Origin: JAHFUA01 sp963808725
Lineage (GTDB): Bacteria > Acidobacteriota > Terriglobia > Terriglobales > Acidobacteriaceae
Reading direction: 5' to 3'
DNA length: 64,000 nucleotides
NCBI GenBank assembly: GCA_963808725.1
Contig: CAWEGO010000001.1
Coordinates: 124,001 to 188,000 of the forward strand
Below the pieces are notes generated by a model, which saw nothing but the letters and a program-made list of their open reading frames with translations, was not told the DNA's origin and searched no databases. The position numbers and the translations under genes were made by a program. Positions 32,722 to 40,921 of this stretch are shown here, one piece after another (within the stretch, counting starts at the first letter, position 1; each line of letters opens with the position of its first letter).

Positions 32722-34748
32722 GGTTCCTCCACGGAACTTACACTTAGAGATAATAGTCGAAATCGCGCTCGGTCCGGACTCCGCCGGCGTACTCGCAAGA
32801 TATGTGCCGGAAGACTTTCCGGCGTCAGTTCCACATAATTCCTTGGGCCCTGCCAAAGATAATGGCCATCGCCCAGCAGATCGTGAACTTGAAACGCCTG
32901 ATCCGACCCCAGTCCGAGGGCAGCGAGATCGAGATGAACCCAACCTGTCTGCCGGTGAAATGAATCGAGATTGACGATCACCACAATCACGCTGCTCAGG
33001 TCGTCGGTCGCCTTACTGTAACAGATCAGCATCGGATTATCGGTGTCATGAAAGCGCAGGTTGCGGTTGCTTTGCAGCGCCGGGTTCTCCCTGCGGATAC
33101 GATTGATGCGGGAAATGAGGTCCTTCAAACTCCAGGCGGAGTGAAGGTCGCGGTGCTTGAGTTCGTATTTCTCGGAATTCAAGTACTCTTCACTGCCCGC
33201 CTGTACCGGAGTGTTTTCGCACAACTCAAACGCGGGCCCATAAATGCCATAGCTGGCGCCGAAGGTGGCCGCCAGAATCAAGCGGATCATGAATGCCGGC
33301 CGGCCGCCTACCTGGAGAAACTCCGAAAGGATATCGGGCGTGTTGGGCCATAGGTTAGGGCGGAAGTATTCTCGTACCTCGGTTCGCGTAAGCTCGGTGA
33401 AATATTCTGTCAACTCCTGCTTGGTGTTGCGCCAGGTGAAATAGGTATAGGACTGAGAAAAACCGAGTTTGGCCAGCCGGTACATCACATGCGGCCGGGT
33501 AAAAGCCTCCGCCAGAAAGAGTACGTCATTATGTTCCTTCTTGATCTCTCCGATTACCCACTCCCAGGCGGCAAACGGTTTGGTGTGAGGATTGTCGACA
33601 CGAAAGATACGAACTCCGTGATCGATCCAGAACTGAAAAATGTTCTTCAGCTCGTCCCATAACGCCCGCCAGTGCTGGCTTTCGAAGTCCAGCGGATAAA
33701 TATCCTGGTATGTCTTCGGAGGATTCTCCGCGTATTGTATGGTTCCATCGGGACGCTTGCGGAACCATTCCGGATGCTGCTTCACGTAAGGGTGGTCGGG
33801 AGTGCATTGAAACGCAATATCGAGGGCGACTTCGAGGCCATGCTCCTTAGCCTGGGATACAAAATGGCGAAAGTCCCCGAGAGTACCCAACTGGGGATGA
33901 ACTGAGCTATGGCCGCCCTCCTCCGATCCGATCGCCCACGGACTGCCAACATCGCCGGGCTCGGCCACCACCGAGTTGTTTTTTCCTTTTCGAAAGGCAC
34001 GGCCGATGGGATGGACAGGCGGCAGGTAGACAACGTCGAAACCCATGGATGCGATATAGGGAAGCCACGCCTCGCAATCCCGGAAGGTTCCGTGACGGCC
34101 AGCCTCGGGCGAGCATGATCGAGGAAATACTTCATACCATGTCGAAAAGCAGGCTTTCTCTCCGTCCACTACCACGGCCAGAGGCTTCTCGTACCGGGTA
34201 GCAAACTGGCGGTCGGGATAACGCTGGATCGCTCGGAAGCGTTCTTCCTCGAGCGCGAGCGAGGTTGCGGATTGCATGTCCGTTTCTTCGCGTATCCTGC
34301 GCGCCCACCGTCGCAGGAGGCCGGCATCGTCCCCTGTGGCGCGGCCCGCGGCAGCTTCAATCAACCCGGCTCCAATCAGCAGGTCGACGTGAACGTCGTG
34401 TCCGGCGGCGGCTCGTTTGGCCAGACCGTCGCGCCAAGTTTGGAAAGGATCGATCCATCCTTCAATGGTGTATTCGTAGCGCCCCACTTTCCCGACCGAA
34501 AACGCGCCTCGCCAGCGATCATTGCCGACCAGGGCCATGGGGGACGATTGCCATTCTTCGTGGCCCTCGTGTGAATAGAGCACCTGACAGGCCACTTGGT
34601 CATGACCATCGGCAAATACGTCGGCTTCCACAACTACTGCTTCGCCAACTACCCGCTTGATCGGGAATCGGCCACAATCAATTTCTGGCGCAACCCTCTC
34701 GATCACTACACGACGCCGTCCATCGGCGGCCTGCACTGTTTCTGTCAT
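32709..34748 (-). CDS. glgE: Alpha-1,4-glucan:maltose-1-phosphate maltosyltransferase GlgE
   Basis: GlgE extends alpha-1,4-glucan using maltose-1-phosphate. It has an N-terminal beta domain, then a GH13_3 barrel with VYLPPVHPIGRAFRKGKNN. The nucleophile is D385 in IFRVDNPHTKP and the acid is E414 in FLAEAFTRPH. The frame ends oddly in an Arg/Ser-rich tail. A one-base shift near 32780 would give the usual family ending RTERDFDYYL with a stop at 32744, so the last 20 residues are suspect. The gene begins the glgE-glgB-treS/mak series, with the branching enzyme start overlapping its end. Residues 1-400 show no damage. Confidence 0.92.
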   Translation of the reverse strand: MTETVQAADGRRRVVIERVAPEIDCGRFPIKRVVGEAVVVEADVFADGHDQVACQVLYSHEGHEEWQSSPMALVGNDRWRGAFSVGKVGRYEYTIEGWIDPFQTWRDGLAKRAAAGHDVHVDLLIGAGLIEAAAGRATGDDAGLLRRWARRIREETDMQSATSLALEEERFRAIQRYPDRQFATRYEKPLAVVVDGEKACFSTWYEVFPRSCSPEAGRHGTFRDCEAWLPYIASMGFDVVYLPPVHPIGRAFRKGKNNSVVAEPGDVGSPWAIGSEEGGHSSVHPQLGTLGDFRHFVSQAKEHGLEVALDIAFQCTPDHPYVKQHPEWFRKRPDGTIQYAENPPKTYQDIYPLDFESQHWRALWDELKNIFQFWIDHGVRIFRVDNPHTKPFAAWEWVIGEIKKEHNDVLFLAEAFTRPHVMYRLAKLGFSQSYTYFTWRNTKQELTEYFTELTRTEVREYFRPNLWPNTPDILSEFLQVGGRPAFMIRLILAATFGASYGIYGPAFELCENTPVQAGSEEYLNSEKYELKHRDLHSAWSLKDLISRINRIRRENPALQSNRNLRFHDTDNPMLICYSKATDDLSSVIVVIVNLDSFHRQTGWVHLDLAALGLGSDQAFQVHDLLGDGHYLWQGPRNYVELTPESLPAHILRVRRRSPDRARFRLLSLSVSSVEEPCNR

Positions 34749-34915
34749 TCTTACAGCCGTTCACCCCTGCGGCGGCGCTGAGTATCCGTGCAAGGTTGGA
34801 TGCAACGCTCCATGCCCAGACACAGATTTTTTCGCCTACTCCGCTAGCCAGCCTCAGTTTCGGTCGTGCGTGGCGACTGAACGCCCGCGTCAAATAACGG
34901 CTTCCGCTGCGCCAT

Positions 34916-35391
34916 TCACGGTGACTTTTGGCCCGGCAACATCCTGGTCGTTCCGCAGGGACCGCGCGACCGTATCCGGCGAGCCAAGCGTTGGGCGAGC
35001 ATCGGCCCCCGCCCGAGATCGAACATCTTCACCGCACGCTCCATGAGGTCCGTGTACATCAATGCCGGCCCGTGCATGAATCCGTGGCGAAAACCCAAGA
35101 ACGGGATTCTTGGGCTCCCTCTTCTCAGGCGCTGATTCCTTCCCCTCCCCTCGCGCCGAATGCTTGAACCAAGCGCGGCGCCCTGGCTTCGAGCAAAGCC
35201 ACTGCCAGATTGCGGAACACCGTTTGTGGACTCACCGATTCCGGCGAGTACAGAAGGTACGGGAACTCTGGCAGCACCCGCTTCATCAAACGGATCTTCC
35301 CCACACCGGAGGGACCATACAGGAGAAACGACTGGCGTTTTCCAAGGCGCCGCCGCGGGCTATCGATTTCTCCCCTCGCGATCGAAGATAA
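34916..35391 (-). pseudogene. Fragment of a P-loop ATPase
   Basis: One minus-strand frame without a good start codon encodes RQSFLLYGPSGVGKIRLMKR, a Walker A with Ile where Thr/Ser is expected. It is followed by VLPEFPYLLYSPESVSPQTV and FRNLAVALLEARAPRLVQAF. The rest, to a stop at 34916, is unlike the family and Arg-rich. The first part resembles AAA ATPases that sit beside site-specific integrases. It lacks Walker B and later motifs. It is treated as a truncated and rearranged remnant. Confidence 0.5.
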
Positions 35392-35422
35392 ACTGGGACG
35401 TCACTTGTGTGCAGTTCCCCCA

Positions 35423-35866
35423 CTATGCCCCAACCTGCCGCAACAGATCTTTGCAGCCCTGAACGATCGCCTCCAGCTCCTGGCTGTACCGCCTGTAATC
35501 CGTCATCTGCCGCTCGTACTCTTGCGAGGAAGTCCGTCGAGCCGACATGGCGCGTTCGATGGCTTGCCGGATGCCGGTTAGCGTCGCATCTATCTTCAGG
35601 TTCAGCGCCTTGCGGAATTCGTTGGTGCTCTTCTCGATGCGCTGCAGATAGTTGTAGCGGATGCGGCCCGCATTGCGGTACAGCTCCATCTTGATCTTGT
35701 CCCGCAATCTTTGAGAGCACGTAGCTGCGGAACAGGAACTTCGGCGCTGGCCTGCGAGAAACTCCGCTGCGCGCCCCAGCAGACCGCCGCCTGCCCGGTG
35801 GCCCTCGCGGACGCGCTCCCGGTACGCATTCAGTTGCTGCTGGAGTTCGGCTACGTTCCTCATCAC
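35423..35866 (-). CDS. Helical, coiled-coil-like protein, possibly a dynamin-type stalk fragment
   Basis: This is a 147-residue, strongly helical protein. VAELQQQLNAYRERVREGHR at the start and YNYLQRIEKSTNEFRKALNL with EYERQMTDYRRYSQELEAIV later look like the helical stalk that follows the GTPase domain in dynamin-like proteins. A Ser/Cys-rich stretch (SSCSAATCS, about residue 45) breaks the pattern and may mark a frame error. The frame is open a further 60 bp upstream without an ATG. The identification is weak. Confidence 0.4.
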   Translation of the reverse strand: MMRNVAELQQQLNAYRERVREGHRAGGGLLGRAAEFLAGQRRSSCSAATCSQRLRDKIKMELYRNAGRIRYNYLQRIEKSTNEFRKALNLKIDATLTGIRQAIERAMSARRTSSQEYERQMTDYRRYSQELEAIVQGCKDLLRQVGA

Positions 35867-35932
35867 AATCTGATCGAGTTGGTAGAAGCCCGCGGAGAAT
35901 CGAGAAGGTTCTGTTTCGCGCGAATTGCTGCG

Positions 35933-37021
35933 TCACCCCTTGGTGGCGCGAATCAAGTCGCAGAGCGCATCCGTTGCCTGCTGGGTGCTGGCGCGGCCGC
36001 CCAGGTCCGGTGTCCGTCCTTGCCCCTCCCGCACCAGGGTCTCGATAGCGGTCATGAGGGCGGCAGCCGGTTCCTTCTCCCCGAGATGGTCCAGCATCAG
36101 TTGCACCGACCAGATGGTGCCCAGCGGATTCGCAATTCCCCGGCCGCTGATGTCCGGCGCGGAGCCATGGATGGCCTGAAACAGGCTGGGATACTTTCGC
36201 TCGGGGTTCAGGTTCGCGCTCGGCGCAATTCCCATGCTGCCGGAGATGGCTGCCCCCAGGTCGGTAAGGATGTCTCCGAACAGGTTGGAGGCGACGATCA
36301 CGTCCAGGGTTTCGGGCTTCGTCACCAGGCGGGCGGTCAGCGAATCGACCAACTGCTGTTCGTACTCGATGCCGGCATACTCACTGGCCACGCTGCGAAA
36401 GACATCGTCCCAGAACACCATGTTGTGCTGCATGGCGTTGGACTTGGTGGCGCTGGTGACCTTCTTTCGCCCGTGGGTGCGGGCGTACTCAAAGGCATAG
36501 CGGATCACCCGCTCCGTCCCGCTGCGGGTGAATACGATCTCCTGGATGGCCACCTCGTGGGCGGTGCCGCGGTGTACCCGGCCGCCTACGCCCGCGTATT
36601 CTCCTTCAGTGTTCTCGCGAACGCACACCATGTCGATATGGCTCGGGCCCTTGCCCGCCAGCGGGCTGGTCACTCCCGGCAGCAGCCGCATGGGGCGCAG
36701 GTTCACGTACTGGTCGAAGTGCTGCCGGATGGGCAGCAGCAATCCCCAGAGCGTGATGTGGTCCGGGACTCGCGGGTCGCCGATGGGACCCAGCAGGAGG
36801 GCGTCGAAGCCCGCGCGCTCCAGCACCTGTATGCCGTCCTGCGGCATCATCATTCCATGCCGCAGGTACCACTCGGAGCCCCAGCCGAAGGTTTCAAAGT
36901 CAACGCGAAACTGGCCGCAGGCCTCCGCCAATACTTCGAGTACGCGAACCCCTGCTGGGATGACCTCCGATCCTATCCCGTCGCCGGGAAGCACAGCGAT
37001 GTGGTAGTGGCGCATGGTCAT
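35933..37021 (-). CDS. Tartrate / D-malate dehydrogenase-type beta-decarboxylating dehydrogenase
   Basis: This 362-residue member of the isocitrate/isopropylmalate dehydrogenase family has PGDGIGSEV at the start, and LWGLLLPIRQHFDQYVNLRP and VRENTEGEYAGVGGRVHRGT at the substrate site. VASNLFGDILTDLGAAISGS carries the metal-binding Asp, and APSANLNPERKYPSLFQAIH with GSAPDISGRGIANP binds NAD. The VRENTEGEY and HRGT words match the TtuC/DmlA subgroup, not LeuB or Icd. It oxidises tartrate or D-malate with NAD and Mn/Mg. The neighbouring LarA-type racemase and DASS transporter support use on hydroxy-dicarboxylic acids. MRHYHIA at 37015 is the alternative start. Confidence 0.85.
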   Translation of the reverse strand: MTMRHYHIAVLPGDGIGSEVIPAGVRVLEVLAEACGQFRVDFETFGWGSEWYLRHGMMMPQDGIQVLERAGFDALLLGPIGDPRVPDHITLWGLLLPIRQHFDQYVNLRPMRLLPGVTSPLAGKGPSHIDMVCVRENTEGEYAGVGGRVHRGTAHEVAIQEIVFTRSGTERVIRYAFEYARTHGRKKVTSATKSNAMQHNMVFWDDVFRSVASEYAGIEYEQQLVDSLTARLVTKPETLDVIVASNLFGDILTDLGAAISGSMGIAPSANLNPERKYPSLFQAIHGSAPDISGRGIANPLGTIWSVQLMLDHLGEKEPAAALMTAIETLVREGQGRTPDLGGRASTQQATDALCDLIRATKG

Positions 37022-37209
37022 CGCCTTTCGGATTCCCGGGGTGAAAGCAACGATTCAGCCCTCACCGTCAATAGACACCGCAGTGCCGGCGGTTGGTGAA
37101 CGCCGGCTTCGAATCATAGCAGGTGAACCGTTCGAGCTCGCGAGGTCGTGGTTGGACGAGAAAAAGTCACTTTGCAAGCCGCCTTGCAGGGCAGGGAACG
37201 GACTGCTGC

Positions 37210-38544
37210 TCAGAGCCGAGCAGCCGCCGTCGCCACGCTCAAGGGGGGTGTTTCGGATGCTAATCCGGGGACAAACAGCGGGATCACATAAGGCCCTTCA
37301 GGGATAACGGCCACGCGGCGATCGCCGTGGGCCTTCACACTCTCCATGACCGCGGCCAATGGCGATTCGATCACGGTGACTCCTGTCAGTGCCTGCTGAT
37401 GTTTCGTCAGCCCCTCGGTATAGAGAAAAATATTGGCCCGTTTCATGGCCTTGACCTGCATCTCGGTCTGCCATTCATCGATAGCCGCGTATTTTTTCTC
37501 GAGGATTCCACGGAGAAATCCTTCAGGTCCTTGGTCAGTCAAGCACACTTGCGCTTCAGCATACTCGGGCGATCCCATTCCCTCCGAACATGCAGAGACG
37601 ATGATGAGGTCACCGCCCGGCTCAAGTACATCGAGGGCACCCACCATTCCTTTGACGGTCTGGTAGTAAGTCTTGTCCAGGGGGTAACCCGCAGAACTGG
37701 TCACAACGGTTTTGAATCTTGCGTTAAGGTGGATCTCCGCAAAAGGCCGCACGAATGAAACCGCTTCCAGGTGACTCTCTTCGATTTCTCCGAAATTGAC
37801 AAAGGATATCCGGCGGTCCTCATCGATGACCGTATTGACAGCCAGACATCTTCCCACCATGTGCACTATCTCTATCTGGGCGGCGTGCAGAGGGTTGCCC
37901 TCGATAACACAGTTTGCAGCCCGGGAATCCTCCAGAACCCGCGCACAGTGGAACGTGCGGATCGTCTTTTCATGGGCAACGCCTGGGGCGACAATTTTTC
38001 TTCCGCCCGAGTAACCAGCCATGAAATGGGGCTCGACCAGCCCGACGACGATGCGGAGATCAGCCTGGACAAATCGGCGGTCGAGCCTGGCCTCGATGCC
38101 GGCCGATGTAGTTCCCAGGTATTCATGATCATCATCCCGCCGGGCAAAATGGTTGGCCACGGTCACGGTGTTGAGGACCCAGTCGCTTCCGACCAGTTCA
38201 CGAAGCTCATCCCCTTCATTCGGCCTGTGGAGACCCGTAGCAACGAGAACAGTGATCGAATCGGGAGACATTCCGGCCTGGATCAGCTCTTTTATCAGTG
38301 GAGTGAGAATAAGGCCGTTGGGTACAGGCCGAGTAATGTCGCAGATGAGGATGCAGCAACTGCGGCAGCCCTTCGCCTCATCACGGAGCGTTTTGCAGTT
38401 TACCGGATTCGCAAAGGCAGCCTTGATAGCTCCCTCAGGATCTTTGAGGACGGACATGGCCTTTTTTTGGATCAGCGTAACGTCGATGTCGCCAGGAAGA
38501 TCAAGAGACAGTCCGGTTTTGCCATACTTCATATTAATGTTCAT
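37210..38544 (-). CDS. LarA-family nickel-dependent 2-hydroxyacid racemase
   Basis: LarA homologues racemise or epimerise lactate and other 2-hydroxyacids with a nickel-pincer nucleotide cofactor. Key residues align with LarA: H106 in VATGLHRP, and H173 and K183 in EPHFMAGYSGGRK. ICDITRPVPN is the cofactor phosphate loop. The ATG at 38544 is chosen because GGAGGG lies 8 bp upstream; an ATG 18 bp further up lacks such a site. No larB, larC or larE is in the window, so the cofactor must be made elsewhere. The substrate may be malate, tartrate or lactate, given the dehydrogenase next door. Confidence 0.88.
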   Translation of the reverse strand: MNINMKYGKTGLSLDLPGDIDVTLIQKKAMSVLKDPEGAIKAAFANPVNCKTLRDEAKGCRSCCILICDITRPVPNGLILTPLIKELIQAGMSPDSITVLVATGLHRPNEGDELRELVGSDWVLNTVTVANHFARRDDDHEYLGTTSAGIEARLDRRFVQADLRIVVGLVEPHFMAGYSGGRKIVAPGVAHEKTIRTFHCARVLEDSRAANCVIEGNPLHAAQIEIVHMVGRCLAVNTVIDEDRRISFVNFGEIEESHLEAVSFVRPFAEIHLNARFKTVVTSSAGYPLDKTYYQTVKGMVGALDVLEPGGDLIIVSACSEGMGSPEYAEAQVCLTDQGPEGFLRGILEKKYAAIDEWQTEMQVKAMKRANIFLYTEGLTKHQQALTGVTVIESPLAAVMESVKAHGDRRVAVIPEGPYVIPLFVPGLASETPPLSVATAAARL

Positions 38545-38601
38545 GTCCGGCCCTCCGTTCATATACGAGGTTACGCCGAAGCGAGGCCGACTTCCAGCGC
38601 C

Positions 38602-39034
38602 TTATTCGCCCTCGCGCGTGGCCACCTCTCCTACTGGTTTGTCTTGCTTTCGCACGATCTCATCCACCAGAAACAAGTCGGTGAGCAGTGCGCGGAGATG
38701 GATGGATGCGTTGAGATTGTCAATCAACTGGGAGCTGATGGCGGGTTGGGCCAGAACCAGCTCAATGGCGGCAAGAGAATTGCGCGCGTCGCGGTCGAGC
38801 ACCGCAAAGAACGCCAGGTATTTGTCGGCGGGCTCAAGGCCTTCCTCTTTGACTGCCACCGCACAGCTATCCGCGAGCCCGGTCAAGGCTCGAACGGCGC
38901 GCTGCAGGAACTCACGGACTTGTCCGCCCGAATTGCTGCCTTGGTCACTGGGCAGCCCCTGCGCAGCGTAAGCCAGCAGAAATTCGTAACACTCTTCGAC
39001 AGCCTCACAACGATTCGAGATACTCAGCCAGCAT
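38602..39034 (-). CDS. Small all-helical protein of the oxidoreductase operon
   Basis: The well-formed part reads VEECYEFLLAYAAQGLPSDQ, then SGGQVREFLQRAVRALTGLA, and ends GEVATREGE. It is all-helical with no signal. The best start is ATG 39034 (MLAEYLESL), which overlaps the cytochrome b stop by 11 bp, but the frame breaks after nine codons. Dropping one T near 39010 joins MLAEYLESL to EAVEEC perfectly. The gene lies between cytochrome b and LarA on the same strand and may be an assembly or regulatory subunit. No family was recognised. Confidence 0.55.
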
Positions 39035-39896
39035 CGGTTAGCCCTCGGCCTTCCACTCTTTTGGATGTCGATGACGAAGAAGATGTCTCGACCACCCACC
39101 GCCGGGGGTCATGTTCTTGCAGATAAAAGTCGCGGCTCATCCAGCCGAAGATCATCGATTTCGTGATCGCGCGCTTCTCTGGCCGCAGTCCGAAGTAGAC
39201 GTGCATCATGACCAGCGCAATCAGTCCCACGCCCGCCAGCCCGTGCAGTACGTACATCAGGCCCCAGGTCATGTCGCTGAATAGATACGGATTCCGGGGA
39301 AAGAAGATGGTGCGAACGCGAAACATCATGAAAACGCCGGTAACGATCACCGCCAGCCCGCACAAGATGATGACGCCGTGGTAGAGCTTGTTCTCCAGAG
39401 GATACTTGGCGAATCTCTCCGGTGGCGGCGCAGGCTTCCCCACAAATCGCAGTATTCTTCTCTGCGCATCCCGCAGGTCAATCCTGTCCGGCCAGATCGA
39501 CCAGAAGTCCATAAAGAAGGACGCATGAATGACGTGGAAGAGGATGGAGACGGTTAGAACGGCGCCTGCGATCCAATGATAGGTGACCCAGTTGAACTGA
39601 ATACCCACCTTCGGGAGGAAAGCGGTGAATAGCAATGTGAACATGGAGGCGGCCATGATCCAGTGAAACAGCCGCGCCGTCAGCGAGTGTCTGGGTACAT
39701 GCGCCGGTATTCGTGCCGCGACCAGAGATGTGCCGCTGTTCGCGAACTCCTTGGCTTTGGCGAAATACCGGATATAAGTGGCGTGAACCATAAGGAAGAG
39801 CAATCCGACAATTACCGCCACCCATATCAAGAACCATGCAATGTGGATGGGGACAATTTTTCCCCACGGATCTATTGCCCATTGGAGGGGATCCAT
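39024..39896 (-). CDS. Membrane b-type cytochrome (cytochrome b561 / formate dehydrogenase gamma-like)
   Basis: This protein of about 290 residues has five hydrophobic helices. Helices carry candidate heme ligands: H in SLTARLFHWIMAA, YHWIAGAVLTVSILFHVIHA, NKLYHGVIILCGLA, and VLHGLAGVGLIALVMMHVYFG. The first helix (VPIHIAWFLIWVAVIVGLLF) also has a His. The ATG at 39896 overlaps the FAD-subunit stop (TAATG) with GGAGG upstream, so it belongs to the molybdenum-hydroxylase operon. It probably passes electrons from the exported enzyme to the quinone pool. Confidence 0.85.
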   Translation of the reverse strand: MDPLQWAIDPWGKIVPIHIAWFLIWVAVIVGLLFLMVHATYIRYFAKAKEFANSGTSLVAARIPAHVPRHSLTARLFHWIMAASMFTLLFTAFLPKVGIQFNWVTYHWIAGAVLTVSILFHVIHASFFMDFWSIWPDRIDLRDAQRRILRFVGKPAPPPERFAKYPLENKLYHGVIILCGLAVIVTGVFMMFRVRTIFFPRNPYLFSDMTWGLMYVLHGLAGVGLIALVMMHVYFGLRPEKRAITKSMIFGWMSRDFYLQEHDPRRWVVETSSSSSTSKRVEGRGLTDAG

Positions 39897-40900
39897 TATG
39901 CCTCCTCCACGCCGCCGATGGCGCGTTTCACCAGGTTTCTCATCAGCGGGATCTTGTACGCATTGAACTGCAAGGGCACAGCTCCACGTACCGCCAGTTT
40001 CCCCGCCATTTCTCCGGTTGCTGCATTGGGTGGTTTGCCGCGGACCGCGTCTTCGACCGCCTTCAAGCGCAGAGGACGAGCGGCAGCGCCGTTCACCGCT
40101 ATACGCATTCGCTCGATGCTGCCATTCGCTACCACCATCGCCGAGGCTACGTTCAGCAGCGGAAAGTCCCACACGTTCCGGTCTCGTACTTTTTCAAAAT
40201 AGAATCGCGCGCCCGCCCAGGTGGACGGAATACGAATGGCCGTCAGCAGGTCTCCGGGCTGCAAGATGTGCAGCCGGGTGATGTCGATTTCAGGTCCGAT
40301 GAAGTAATCCTCTGCGTCCACCACGCGCTCACCCTTGGGCGTGCGCATCACGAATCTGGCGTCGAGCGCAATAAGCGCGGGAGCAGTGTCAGAAGGATTC
40401 ACCGCGACGCAGCGCTCTGCGTAGAGAATCGCATGCTCGCGGTTGCGTCCCTCCGGCGTATCGGCATAGCAAATGTTGCCGCCGGCGCGGTAACACGGCC
40501 AACCGGCACGGTAGTACCAGCAGCGAGCATCCTGCGAAACGTTGCCGCCAATCGTCCCCTGGTTCCGGATCTGCGGCGAGGCCACCAGTTCCGCGCTCTG
40601 TGCCAGCAGGCTGTAGCGCTGCTTGATCAGCGGATGGTTCACGATCTCGGTGAGGGTGGTCATGGCGCCGATCTCGATGCCGTCGCTGGTGGCGCGAACT
40701 CCGCGCAGTTCTTCGATTCCGCTCAGATCGACCACGACTTTTGGCTTCTTGATGCGGTCCTTGAGCCAATCGAAGCTATCCATACCTCCGGCCAGCACCC
40801 AGCCGTCCTCGCCCTGCTGCTCGAGCACCCTTTGCGCATCCGCAATTGAGTTCGGCTGAACCAGCTCGAACGCTGGCATTACGTCTCGAATTACAGCCAT
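39896..40900 (-). CDS. Molybdenum hydroxylase FAD subunit with an extra four-Cys cluster site
   Basis: This 334-residue protein has the CO-dehydrogenase flavoprotein fold: WVLAGGMDSFDWLK binds FAD pyrophosphate, and SPQIRNQGTIGGNVSQDARC is the second FAD loop. Four cysteines lie in CWYYRAGWPC, GGNICYAD and YAERC, in the position of the extra [4Fe-4S] insert known in PaoB and in 4-hydroxybenzoyl-CoA reductase beta subunits. It thus likely carries FAD plus an Fe-S cluster. It lies 22 bp after the large subunit and overlaps cytochrome b. Electrons would flow from Mo through Fe-S and FAD to the cytochrome. Confidence 0.88.
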   Translation of the reverse strand: MAVIRDVMPAFELVQPNSIADAQRVLEQQGEDGWVLAGGMDSFDWLKDRIKKPKVVVDLSGIEELRGVRATSDGIEIGAMTTLTEIVNHPLIKQRYSLLAQSAELVASPQIRNQGTIGGNVSQDARCWYYRAGWPCYRAGGNICYADTPEGRNREHAILYAERCVAVNPSDTAPALIALDARFVMRTPKGERVVDAEDYFIGPEIDITRLHILQPGDLLTAIRIPSTWAGARFYFEKVRDRNVWDFPLLNVASAMVVANGSIERMRIAVNGAAARPLRLKAVEDAVRGKPPNAATGEMAGKLAVRGAVPLQFNAYKIPLMRNLVKRAIGGVEEA

Positions 40901-40921
40901 GGTTTCTCCTGTTGCATCCCG

